A stretch of DNA of 7,606 nucleotides from an uncultured Oscillochloris sp. (GCA_903877945.1 CAIRFY010000671.1:1-7606); one strand, 5' to 3'; shown: positions 1-6,643, counted from the stretch's first letter. The notes: generated by a model not told the origin, from the sequence alone. A program made the numbers and translations.

Positions 1-288
1 CTGATGACGCGCATTCCGTGGCAAGCGAACTGGCACACCAGTCGGCCAACTCTGATGATCCCGAATACGGCGAGCCGCGATCTGCTGCTCCAGATCGCCC
101 ATCGTTATGGCGCACAATACCTGGTGCTGGAGAATCAGCAGCGGGTGAAGGGTGATGTCGGGCGGCTACTGGCCCCGCTGCTTAACCAGAACAATCAGGT
201 TGGCACGGTGATCGACGGGTTTGAGTTGGTCTATGCCAGTCCGACGGCGGATTTTCGGGCGTTTGTGTATCGGATACCGGGAAAATAG
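1..288 (+). CDS. C-terminal end of a GT39-like membrane glycosyltransferase (partial)
   Basis: Only the last 95 codons lie in the window; the frame is open at the left edge and stops at TAG 286-288. The visible peptide has a run (M-T-R-I-P-W, then R-P-T-L-M-I-P-N) followed by Y-G-A-Q-Y-L-V-L-E. I recognise this as the distal part of the extracytoplasmic C-terminal domain of bacterial GT39-like or mannosyltransferase-like membrane proteins. No membrane segment or catalytic Asp-Glu is visible, because these lie upstream of the window. The ATG at 4 is probably internal rather than the start. The last residues (Y-R-I-P-G-K) are encoded by DNA containing TATCGG, an inverted match to the CCGATA units just downstream, so the extreme C-terminus may be repeat-derived. 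Identity as the end of a GT39-like protein is fairly likely; the substrate cannot be told. Confidence 0.7.
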   Translation: MMTRIPWQANWHTSRPTLMIPNTASRDLLLQIAHRYGAQYLVLENQQRVKGDVGRLLAPLLNQNNQVGTVIDGFELVYASPTADFRAFVYRIPGK

Positions 289-316
289 CCGATAACCGAT
301 AACCGATAGCCGATAG
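289..316. repeat. Heptamer array CCGATAA/CCGATAG, four units
   Basis: Four tandem 7-base units start right after the stop codon of the first gene: CCGATAA twice, then CCGATAG twice. An inverted partial unit (TATCGG, 268-273) sits just before the stop codon, so transcript could pair across it. CCGATAA units contain TAA and so put stops in all plus frames if repeated, which fits an intergenic location. Confidence 0.85.
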
Positions 317-330
317 GCCATTTTGTCGCG

Positions 331-346
331 GCGGTGTGTACACCGC
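331..346. repeat. Short inverted repeat GCGGTGT/ACACCGC before the GT4 gene
   Basis: Two perfect 7-base arms (331-337 and 340-346) are separated by 2 bases, 24 bases before the ATG at 370. It could be a small operator or hairpin, or the remnant of a repeat. It has no T-tract and is not a typical intrinsic terminator. Function is unknown. Confidence 0.4.
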
Positions 347-369
347 GCGTGGGAGATCGAATAGATCTA

Positions 370-1605
370 ATGCGTATTCTGATGCTGGCCTCGTCGTACC
401 CGAAGTACCCTGGGGAGACGACGGCACCCTTTATTGAGGAGATCGCGGCGGGTGTGGCGGCGCGTGGCCACGCGGTAACGCTGCTGGCCCCCTGGCACCC
501 CGAGATCCGCCGCGCTCCGGTGGAGCGCGGGGTGCGGCTGGGCTTCTTTCGCTACGCCCCGCACCCGGCACTGAATATCTGGGGCTACGCCCAGGCGCTG
601 CTCAGCGACACGCATATCAAGCGCCGCGCCCTGCTGGCCGCGCCCTTTGCGCTGGCGGCGGCGACGCTGGCGCTGCTGCGCACGCTGGCGGCGGCGCGGC
701 GGGCTGGTGCGCCCTTCGATCTGGTGCAGGCGCACTGGGTATTACCCAACGGCCCGCCGGCGGCGCTGGCCGCCCGCGCCTACGGGTTGCCCCTGGTGAT
801 CAGCCTGCACGGCAGCGATATTTATCTGGCTGAGCGCAGCCGGGCGATAGCCACGGTAGCTGGCGTGGCCTTCCGCAGCGCCGCCGCCGTGACGGCGTGC
901 AGCGCCGACCTGCACGACCGTGGGGTGCGCCTGGGCGCTCGTCCCGCAACCACGACGGTGATCCCCTATGGCGTGGATATTCAGGAGTTTCGCCCCGACG
1001 AGGCGGCCCGTACCGCCGTGCGGGCCGAGCTTGGCCTGGATGACGGTGCGCCCCTGGTGCTGGGGCTGGGTCGCCTGGTGGCGAAGAAGGGCTTCGGCGT
1101 GCTGCTCGACGCCTGGCCCCAGGTACTCGCCCACGCCCCGCGTGCTACCCTGTGCATTGTGGGCTACGGCGACCTGCGCGGTTCCCTGGAGGAGCAGGCG
1201 CGGCGGTTGGGCGTCGCCACGCAGGTGCGCTTCCCTGGGCAGCTAGAGCGCCGTCGGGCCGCCGCCTACATGGCCGCCGCCGATGTCTTCGCCTTGCCGA
1301 TTGTGCGTGAGGGTGTGGACGGGCTGCCGAACGTGCTGCTGGAGGCGATGGGCGCGGGCAGGCCGGTGGTGGCCTCGCGGGTGGCGGGCGTCCCCGATGT
1401 GATTGACGACGATGTTCATGGGATGATCGTGCCTGAGCGCGACCCCGCCGCCCTGGCCGCCGCTATCCTGCGCCTGATCACCGACCGGCCCTTCGCCGAG
1501 CAGTTGGGCCGCGCCGCACGCGCCCGCGTCGAGCGGGAGTTGACCTGGGAAAAGACCTGCGAGCGGTTTGAGCGCGTGTATCGTGAGGGAATAGGGAAGA
1601 AGTGA
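370..1605 (+). CDS. GT4 family (GT-B fold) glycosyltransferase
   Basis: A 411-residue cytoplasmic or membrane-associated retaining glycosyltransferase that would move a sugar from a nucleotide-sugar donor to a growing glycan. The N-terminal Rossmann half opens with M-R-I-L-M-L-A-S-S-Y-P and the G-E-T-T-A-P-F-I-E-E stretch typical of the family. It has an H-G-S-D acceptor-side motif at about 147-150 and I-P-Y-G-V-D near 198. The C-terminal donor half has G-R-L-V-A-K-K-G at about 234-241 and V-G-Y-G near 262. It then has D317-x7-E325 followed by A-M-G, a variant of the EX7E motif with Asp in place of the first Glu. I chose ATG 370 because the homology-like sequence starts there; an in-frame GTG at 334 would add 12 unlikely residues. 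A GGGAG at 350-354 is a weak ribosome site. The stop overlaps the next start by 4 bases (GTGA), so the two are probably translationally coupled. Donor and acceptor are unknown. Confidence 0.92.
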   Translation: MRILMLASSYPKYPGETTAPFIEEIAAGVAARGHAVTLLAPWHPEIRRAPVERGVRLGFFRYAPHPALNIWGYAQALLSDTHIKRRALLAAPFALAAATLALLRTLAAARRAGAPFDLVQAHWVLPNGPPAALAARAYGLPLVISLHGSDIYLAERSRAIATVAGVAFRSAAAVTACSADLHDRGVRLGARPATTTVIPYGVDIQEFRPDEAARTAVRAELGLDDGAPLVLGLGRLVAKKGFGVLLDAWPQVLAHAPRATLCIVGYGDLRGSLEEQARRLGVATQVRFPGQLERRRAAAYMAAADVFALPIVREGVDGLPNVLLEAMGAGRPVVASRVAGVPDVIDDDVHGMIVPERDPAALAAAILRLITDRPFAEQLGRAARARVERELTWEKTCERFERVYREGIGKK

Positions 1606-3902
1606 CGTTGCGCACGACACGCTATCTTCAAACATCACGCTACCTCATTCCGCTGGCGCTGTTTGGAGTCGCCCTGGCCGTGCGAGTCTACCGGCTGGAC
1701 GCGCAGAGCCTGTGGCTGGATGAGGGCAGCAGTTGGCAGATGGCTAACCAGCCCTGGGCCACCCTGCTGGGCGATCTGCTCAGCCCCACGGCGGCCTACC
1801 CGCTCTACCACCTGCTGCTCAAGCTGTGGGTTTCCCTCTGCGGCGATGGCGAGATCGCCCTGCGCCTGCCCTCGGCCATCGCCGGGGCTGCGGCGGTGCC
1901 GGTGATTTACCTGACGGGAAAAGAGGCGCTCAGGAGCAATTCAGCCCTCACCCCCCAGCCCCCTCTCCCTGAACGGGAGTTTAGGGGTGAAAACATCCTC
2001 GTCCGAAATTCCCCCTCTCCCCGTGAGGGAGAGGGGCAGGGGGTGAGGGCGTCCATCTACCCGCTCGCTACGGCGCTGATCACGCTGATCGGCCCGTTCC
2101 CGCTCTGGTACGCCCAGGAGGCCAAGGCGTACAGCCTGCTGCTGCTGGCTGCCGCCCTGCTAACCTGGGGATTGCTGCGGGCGCTGCGCACCGGCGAGCG
2201 CCGCGACTGGCTGATCTATGGGGTCGTCGCCCTGGCTGCGGTCTGTGTTCACCGGCTGGCCGCGCTGGGTGTGGTGGCCGGGGGTTGGGCGTGGCTGGTG
2301 GCCGGGAGGCGGGAGGCGGGAGGTGGGAGGTGGGGGTCGGGGGCCGGGCTGGCCCTGATCAGCGCGGGCCTAGTGGCGGTGATGGTCTACGGGCTGGGCA
2401 GCGACCGGGCCGCGACGGGGGCGTATATCCCGGCGGGGCCGCTGGCCGCTCTGGGGCTGACCTTCACGCGCTTTAGCCTGGATCGCTGGCCGGGGGACGC
2501 GCCCTGGTGGTGGCTGCTGCCCTGGGTGATGTTACTGGGCTGGGGGCTGATTCGCCTGGGTATGTTTCAAACCAGCGTGACAATTCAGCGACGAAACGAT
2601 GATGCGGTGAGGCGCTCCGTATCGCCTCATCGCCTCATCACCTCATCGCCTCATCGCAAGACGGTAAAGCTGAATGTACCCATTTTGAAACATACCTTAG
2701 ACATGGATGTGTGGCGAGGGAAGGACGGATCACGCGCCGCCCCTGCGGCGATCTTGTGTATGCTGCTGGTGCCGCTGGGTCTGTTTTTGATCCAGTTGCT
2801 GTTCACCCGGCTCTACGAGGCCCGCTACCTGATTGTGGTCTACCCGGCCTGGGCGCTGGTGCTGGCGTATCCGCTGGTGGGTGACAGGTGGCGGGTGGCG
2901 GCGTTCATCACGGTTCTCGCCGCGCTCGGCACAGGGGGGGCCGCGCTGTTCCAACCGACCTTCGGGCTCTTCTCGGGTGCGCCGGTGAAGGAGCAGTACC
3001 GCGAGGCGATTGCGGAACTGGCGGCGCGGGTGCAGTCTGATGACGCGGTGGTGATCCATCCGTCCTACATTCGCCCGCTCTACGATTACTATATGCGCCG
3101 CCTGAGCGCCGACCCGGCTCCGCAGCCGTTGGTCTTCGCCGATTTTTGGCAGGGCGAGACGAAATACGGCCAGCGCGAGTGGGACATCGAGCGACACCAG
3201 AAGTTGGTCGGTTACACCCGCAGTTTTCTGCTGATTGCCCCCGAACACGCTAAGACGGTGGACTCACCGGCCACCGGTAGCGGCGATGAGTACGGCCTGG
3301 TGGGCAACTTCTGGGCCTTCAGCCGCGAGCAGCGCACGTGGCCCTGCGGGATTTGGCGCTACAATGGGGCGCACCTGCTCTGTCAGGAGTCCCCCGAGGC
3401 GTATATCACCGGCAAGCGGCCCCAGCCGACAACGTCTATGGGGGTTGGCTTTGGCAATACCTTGACCCTGCTGGGCTACACGCTGAAGGCGTCTGCCCCA
3501 GGCGGGCCGGGGGTCTACCGGGCGGGTGGGAACCTGCCGATTAGTCTGTTCTGGGCGGTGGATCAGCAACCGACGGAGGATCTGAGCTTCTTCTTGCATC
3601 TCTGCCAAGACTGCGCCGCGCCCCCACTGGCAGGCGACGACGGCCCGCCGCTGGAGGGCTACCTGCCCACGAGCAGTTGGCTGCCGGGGCATCCGGCCCG
3701 CGATGATCGGGCCATCCAGCTTCCACGCGACATGCCGCCGGGGCGCTATACGCTGCTCCTCGGCGTCTACCGACCAGGCAATCCCTCTCCCAGTGCGCGG
3801 CTGGCGGTACGCGGCGGCGAGGTGCTGAGCGCCGGGCGGCTGGTGCTGGGTACAGTTGAGATCGTAAGACATGGTTCAAACCAGCTTGACAGTGTGCAGT
3901 GA
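1602..3902 (+). CDS. GT39-like membrane glycosyltransferase carrying in-frame repeat insertions
   Basis: A 766-residue integral membrane protein beginning at GTG 1602, inside the stop of the GT4 gene. After the first membrane helix (about 14-30) comes L-W-L-D40-E41-G-S-S, the outer-loop acidic pair used by GT-C enzymes that take polyprenyl-phosphate sugars. Y-P-L-Y-H (66-70) and the L-R-L-P-S stretch then follow, as in GT39 relatives. Multiple helices run to about residue 430, and R-Y-L-I-V-V-Y-P marks the end of the membrane part. Residues from about 460 form an extracytoplasmic region. The last about 150 residues (from L-L-G-Y-T-L, with F-F-L-H-L, P-T-S-S-W and P-P-G-R-Y-T-L) look like a beta-sandwich appendage common in Chloroflexota versions. 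Three foreign-looking stretches interrupt the family pattern: about 115-150, 235-244 and 320-369. All are in frame and appear to lie between helices. The final dozen residues come from an intergenic repeat element. The sugar is unknown. Confidence 0.87.
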   Translation: MTLRTTRYLQTSRYLIPLALFGVALAVRVYRLDAQSLWLDEGSSWQMANQPWATLLGDLLSPTAAYPLYHLLLKLWVSLCGDGEIALRLPSAIAGAAAVPVIYLTGKEALRSNSALTPQPPLPEREFRGENILVRNSPSPREGEGQGVRASIYPLATALITLIGPFPLWYAQEAKAYSLLLLAAALLTWGLLRALRTGERRDWLIYGVVALAAVCVHRLAALGVVAGGWAWLVAGRREAGGGRWGSGAGLALISAGLVAVMVYGLGSDRAATGAYIPAGPLAALGLTFTRFSLDRWPGDAPWWWLLPWVMLLGWGLIRLGMFQTSVTIQRRNDDAVRRSVSPHRLITSSPHRKTVKLNVPILKHTLDMDVWRGKDGSRAAPAAILCMLLVPLGLFLIQLLFTRLYEARYLIVVYPAWALVLAYPLVGDRWRVAAFITVLAALGTGGAALFQPTFGLFSGAPVKEQYREAIAELAARVQSDDAVVIHPSYIRPLYDYYMRRLSADPAPQPLVFADFWQGETKYGQREWDIERHQKLVGYTRSFLLIAPEHAKTVDSPATGSGDEYGLVGNFWAFSREQRTWPCGIWRYNGAHLLCQESPEAYITGKRPQPTTSMGVGFGNTLTLLGYTLKASAPGGPGVYRAGGNLPISLFWAVDQQPTEDLSFFLHLCQDCAAPPLAGDDGPPLEGYLPTSSWLPGHPARDDRAIQLPRDMPPGRYTLLLGVYRPGNPSPSARLAVRGGEVLSAGRLVLGTVEIVRHGSNQLDSVQ
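1944..2050. repeat. C/G-rich inverted repeat inserted in frame in the GT39-like gene
   Basis: The left arm (1944-1969, beginning GCCCTCACCCCCCAGCC) is the near-perfect reverse complement of the right arm (2027-2050, ending GGGGGTGAGGGC). A smaller hairpin sits at about 2012-2033 (CCTCTCCC and its complement). It is read as about 36 residues rich in Pro, Arg, Glu and Gly, with no stop. It falls between the V-I-Y-L-T-G helix end and the next helix before W-Y-A-Q-E-A, where relatives have a short loop. It resembles non-autonomous inverted-repeat elements that are dispersed in many GC-rich genomes; I cannot count genomic copies here. Confidence 0.85.
2304..2331 (+). repeat. G-rich heptamer array GGGAGGC/GGGAGGT, four units, in coding sequence
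   Basis: Two GGGAGGC and two GGGAGGT units are followed by another G run. They encode a Gly/Arg-rich loop (G-R-R-E-A-G-G-G-R-W) between helices of the GT39-like protein. Five G-tracts spaced by four bases fit the pattern of a possible G-quadruplex on the coding strand and mRNA. The unit has no stop in any plus frame. Confidence 0.85.
2559..2706. repeat. Nested inverted-repeat element inserted in frame, with period-8 inverted arrays
   Basis: Perfect 13-base outer arms GGTATGTTTCAAA (2559-2571) and TTTGAAACATACC (2684-2696) enclose ATTCAG/CTGAAT inner arms. Inside is a second pair, 2598-2614 against 2623-2639 (15 of 17 matching). The right inner arm belongs to the period-8 array at 2621-2657. 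TTAGACATGG follows at 2697-2706, the same word that ends the composite elements at 3865 and 6644. The left end also shares TTCAAACCAGC and a following TGACA with 3875-3891. It is translated as about 50 polar, stop-free residues between two membrane helices. Confidence 0.85.
2621..2657 (+). repeat. Octamer array ATCGCCTC, 4.6 units
   Basis: Units lie at 2621, 2629, 2637 (one change, ATCACCTC) and 2645, plus a partial unit to 2657. Being period 8, it also cycles through all frames, here reading Ser-Pro-His-Arg-Leu-type residues without a stop. It forms the right arm of the inner inverted repeat of the insertion around it. Confidence 0.85.
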
Positions 3903-4002
3903 ATGTAGCACCGCCTTCCAGGCGGTCAAGAGTACCACCGCAGGCGGGAAGCCCGCGCTACCAACTGTCATGCTGAAACCTGGCACCTGAAACCTTGTCT
4001 AA
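3865..4002. repeat. Composite inverted-repeat element, copy 1, between GT genes
   Basis: The left end TAAGACATGGTT (3865-3876) and right end AACCTTGTCTAA (3991-4002) are inverted matches (10 of 12). Just inside, CAGCTTGACAGT (3882-3893) pairs with ACTGTCATGCTG (3964-3975) at 11 of 12. The centre has GTAGC/GCTAC (3905-3909, 3957-3961) around two hairpins: ACCGCC/GGCGGT (3910-3915, 3921-3926) and GCGGG/CCCGC (3944-3948, 3952-3956). The right part has a period-7 run CTGAAAC-CTGGCAC-CTGAAAC (3973-3993) that recurs at 6750-6770. The left end overlaps the last codons and stop of the upstream gene. It fills the 118-base gap before the next gene. The hairpins lack T-tracts, so termination is not supported. 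Confidence 0.85.
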
Positions 4003-4020
4003 CAGGTACATGACAATTTG

Positions 4021-6576
4021 ATGCAGCGAAAGCATTTACCATTATGGGTCGCGCTCCTCCTCGGCCTAGCCCTTAGGCTGGCGCTGTGGGGGAACCTACC
4101 GCGCCTGGGCATGGTCGGCGACGAGGCCGAGTATCTGGCTGCGGCCGACTGGCTGGCCCACGGGCGGGGCTTTGCCTGGCACCTGCAGTACCTCTGGACG
4201 CGGGCGCCGCTCTACCCGCTGTTCCTGGCCGCCCACCTGGCCCTCTTCGGCGGCAGCCAGACGCCGATTTTTATCAGCCAGACGATCTTGAGCCTGCTGA
4301 ATGTGGGACTCGTGTACCTGCTGGCGCGACAGGTTGTTGGGGCCGCGCCCCAACCCGCCCTCGCGCCGGGGATCGCCGCAACCCTGACGGCGATCTACCT
4401 GCCCCTGGCTACCTACGGCCAGTTGCTGCTGAGCGAGACCCTGTTCACTAGCCTGCTGCTGGGCGCGCTGGCGCTGCTGGGTGCGTGGGCTCGGCGTGGC
4501 GGCTGGGCCTGGCTGGTTGGCGCGGGGGCGCTGCTGGGCCTAGCCACCCTCACTCGCGGGATGACGCTGGGGTTTCTGCCCATTGTGGCGGGATGGGTTG
4601 TGTTCAATGCAAAATGCAAAATGCAGAATGCAAAAAGCGTAACGCATGGCGCAGAGGGGAGGGGGAGGGACAATGCAAAATGCAAAATGCAGAATGCAAA
4701 AAATAACCCACAACATGCAAAAGGGTGGATCAAGTACGGGGTCGTTCAATTTTGCATTTTGACTTTTGCATTGTGCATTTTGCAATGCAAAATGCAGAAT
4801 GCAAAAAATAACCCGCAACATGCAAAAGAGTGGATCAAGTACGGGGTTATTCAATTTTGCATTTTGACTTTTGCATTTTGCATTGTCCTCCTGCCCTGGA
4901 CGCTGTACGCGAGCCGCACTTACGGCGGGCTGGTGGTGGTGGATACGACAGGCGCCTTCAACCTGGCCCTGGGGGCGCGGACGGCCTACGACAGCGGGCG
5001 GAGCGACGCGCCGCTGCGTAACTTTGTGCTGGCCCTGCTCGACCCGACCCTCTCGGAATCGCAGCGGCGCGGCCTGCTGGCCGACCAGAAGGGTGGATCG
5101 TGCCTGTTCGCCGCTGGCGACGGGCAGATCATGGCCGCTCTGGGTACGCCGACGGCGCAGATCACCCAGGCCGACCGGCAGCGCCTGCTGAGCGCCGAGG
5201 CATTTTGCCTACTGCGGGCGGCGCCAGGGGCCTTTGTGAAGAAGAGCCTGATCGAGTTGGTTGACCTTTTCCAGATCAACTACACCGGCGACGAGCGCCT
5301 GAGCAGAGGGTTCGCCCTGGGTCGGCTGCCGCCCTGGTACACCCTGGCCCTCTTTCTGCTCGATGATACGTTGTATGTCATTACCCTTCCTCTGGCGGTG
5401 ATTGGGTGGGCGCTGCTGCGAATTGAGGGTGAAAAATCGAGCATTGAGAAAGAGGTACCTCTTTCTCAATGCTCAATACTGATCGGCCTGTGGCTCCTGT
5501 ACAACCTTGGGACGGCCCCGCTGCTGTTTGCGATCAATCGTTTCCGCGTGCCGCTGATGCCGCTGGTGTTTGTGTTGGCGGCCTACGCCCTGGCGAGCCT
5601 GCCACGCTGGGGCAACCTGCGCACGCGCTACGGCGCGGCCTGTGCCGCGCTGGCTGGCCTGCTGCTGCTGGTGGCGGGCACGCCCTACGCCTACCTGGAG
5701 CCACGCGCTCCCGGCGCGCCCTCACGCTGGGCATCGTACCTGGGGCCGTACCCGTCGAGTCTGTCCAGCACGTGGCTCGCCCTGGGCGCTCGCCCTGGCT
5801 ACGAGGCTGAGCAGTACCTCGCCGCCGCCCTGAGTACCGGGGATGTCGCGGCAGCCCACGAGGCTCTGGGCGCAGCCGACCTGCCTGATTACGCTGCTGC
5901 GGTGGGGTCGCCGCTGCTCGCTGGGCTGGAGGGTCGCCCGGCTGCTGGTCTTGATCACCTGGCCAGCGAGCCGGTGCAACCGCTGGAGGACTGGCAACGC
6001 AGCCTGATCGCTGGCGAGTTGTTCCGCCAGTTAGGAGATCTGGGGGCCGCCCGCCGTGAACTGAACCCGTCCCAGGTGGATGACCAGAACCCGGTGGAGT
6101 GGGCCTGGCAGTGGCTACATCCGCCGCCTACACCCGGCAATCGGATCGATAGCGCCGATGACAACGATCTGGGCTATATCCGTGGTTTCTATCTGGGCCG
6201 CTATGATGCCGACCTGGGGGCGACGGTGCGCTGGGCCAGCAGTGACTCGGCCCTGCGCTTCCCCCACGCGGCCAGCGGCGACCCGCAACAGCTCTGTCTG
6301 AACGTGTCTGGCCTGGGCTGGCCGCAGGATCTCACCTTGCCCACGGTTGCTGTCGCTCTGGATGCTGCGCCGGTGGGTTCCTTTACCCTGAGCCGCGAGC
6401 TGAGTCAGGTCTGTCTGGATCTACCCGCCCGGCCCGCCGGGGCCAGCCTGACGATCACCTTGCATAGCAGCGATACCTTTGTCCCCGATGCCCTCGATTT
6501 GGTGCGCCAGCAGGGGCCGCAGGTGGGCCAGTTGCGTCGGCTTGCCTACCAGCTCGATTGGGCGGAGGTGAGGTGA
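4021..6576 (+). CDS. GT39-like membrane glycosyltransferase with a heptamer-repeat insertion and large C-terminal domain
   Basis: An 851-residue polytopic membrane protein predicted to transfer a lipid-linked sugar at the outer membrane face. Helix 1 (about 6-24) is followed by V-G-D34-E35-A-E-Y, the acidic pair of GT-C enzymes, and then by R-A-P-L-Y-P-L-F-L. L-S-E-T-L-F and L-L-G-L-A-T-L-T-R-G-M follow, all typical of GT39-like proteins. Residues about 196-288 come from heptamer inverted repeats, after which L-L-P-W-T-L-Y-A-S-R and V-D-T-T-G-A-F-N-L-A-L-G resume the family pattern. Another repeat-derived loop lies at about 473-485. The membrane part ends near 560. The C-terminal 290 residues are extracytoplasmic, with a helical, vaguely TPR-like part (about 595-690) and a beta-rich part beginning D-L-G-Y-I-R-G-F-Y. 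ATG 4021 is preferred to TTG 4018; the only ribosome-site candidate is AGGT at 4004-4007. No frameshift or internal stop is seen despite the insertions. The sugar is unknown. Confidence 0.87.
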   Translation: MQRKHLPLWVALLLGLALRLALWGNLPRLGMVGDEAEYLAAADWLAHGRGFAWHLQYLWTRAPLYPLFLAAHLALFGGSQTPIFISQTILSLLNVGLVYLLARQVVGAAPQPALAPGIAATLTAIYLPLATYGQLLLSETLFTSLLLGALALLGAWARRGGWAWLVGAGALLGLATLTRGMTLGFLPIVAGWVVFNAKCKMQNAKSVTHGAEGRGRDNAKCKMQNAKNNPQHAKGWIKYGVVQFCILTFALCILQCKMQNAKNNPQHAKEWIKYGVIQFCILTFAFCIVLLPWTLYASRTYGGLVVVDTTGAFNLALGARTAYDSGRSDAPLRNFVLALLDPTLSESQRRGLLADQKGGSCLFAAGDGQIMAALGTPTAQITQADRQRLLSAEAFCLLRAAPGAFVKKSLIELVDLFQINYTGDERLSRGFALGRLPPWYTLALFLLDDTLYVITLPLAVIGWALLRIEGEKSSIEKEVPLSQCSILIGLWLLYNLGTAPLLFAINRFRVPLMPLVFVLAAYALASLPRWGNLRTRYGAACAALAGLLLLVAGTPYAYLEPRAPGAPSRWASYLGPYPSSLSSTWLALGARPGYEAEQYLAAALSTGDVAAAHEALGAADLPDYAAAVGSPLLAGLEGRPAAGLDHLASEPVQPLEDWQRSLIAGELFRQLGDLGAARRELNPSQVDDQNPVEWAWQWLHPPPTPGNRIDSADDNDLGYIRGFYLGRYDADLGATVRWASSDSALRFPHAASGDPQQLCLNVSGLGWPQDLTLPTVAVALDAAPVGSFTLSRELSQVCLDLPARPAGASLTITLHSSDTFVPDALDLVRQQGPQVGQLRRLAYQLDWAEVR
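4605..4885. repeat. Heptamer (TGCAAAA) inverted-repeat insertion with tandem duplication, in frame
   Basis: Left-type arms of TGCAAAA/TGCAGAA units lie at 4608-4635 (four), 4674-4701 (four) and 4786-4806 (three). Right-type arms of TTTTGCA and variants lie at 4750-4784 (five) and 4855-4882 (four). The second and third left arms are each paired with a right arm around a core containing ATAACCC and TGGATCAAGTACGGGG. The two full copies are offset by 105 bases (ATAACCC at 4703 and 4808), giving a 35-residue tandem protein repeat. The second copy also has AATAACCC/GGGTTATT as inner arms. The first left arm is solitary and followed by a G/A-rich stretch. Left arms read N-A-K-C-K-M-Q-N-A-K; right arms read Q-F-C-I-L-T-F-A-F-C-I. 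Confidence 0.92.
5439..5474. repeat. Perfect 36-bp palindrome with no spacer inside the GT39-like gene
   Basis: Bases 5439-5456 (GAGCATTGAGAAAGAGGT) are exactly reverse-complementary to 5457-5474, centred on GGTACC. It lies in frame between two membrane helices and reads S-I-E-K-E-V-P-L-S-Q-C-S. Two adjacent period-7 units (CTCAATG, CTCAATA) occur in its right half and flank. Relatives would have a short cytoplasmic loop here. Confidence 0.9.
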
Positions 6577-6634
6577 AATGCAAAATGCAAAATGCAAGAT
6601 GCAAGATGCAAGATGCAAGATGCAAGATGCAAAA
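6577..6634 (+). repeat. Intergenic heptamer array, eight TGCAAAA/TGCAAGA units
   Basis: Eight units run from 6579 to 6634, starting directly after the TGA at 6574-6576. The order is two TGCAAAA, five TGCAAGA and one TGCAAAA. The block of identical variant units suggests expansion by slippage or recombination. The inverted partner TTTTGCA array lies at 6841-6870, past the next start codon, so an mRNA could pair over this gap. Confidence 0.92.
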
Positions 6635-6643
6635 TCTAAAATC

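Noticed and set aside
334..369. GTG 334 as the start of the GT4 gene
   Set aside because: The added 12 residues do not resemble the family N-terminus and overlap an inverted repeat; ATG 370 begins the expected M-R-I-L-M-L-A strand.
1602..3902. Pseudogene because of repeat insertions
   Set aside because: The frame is intact through all insertions, motifs and C-terminal domain are preserved, and the insertions fall in loops, so a working gene is the simpler reading.
3886..3914. Promoter with TTGACA at 3886-3891
   Set aside because: No acceptable -10 box follows at 16-18 bases, and the word belongs to the inverted repeat of the composite element.
4540..4854. Minus-strand frame with hydrophobic F-C-I-L-H-F-A repeats that could look like a small membrane protein
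   Set aside because: It is the reverse reading of the TGCAAAA arrays inside the plus-strand GT39-like gene, with no start context or family signal.
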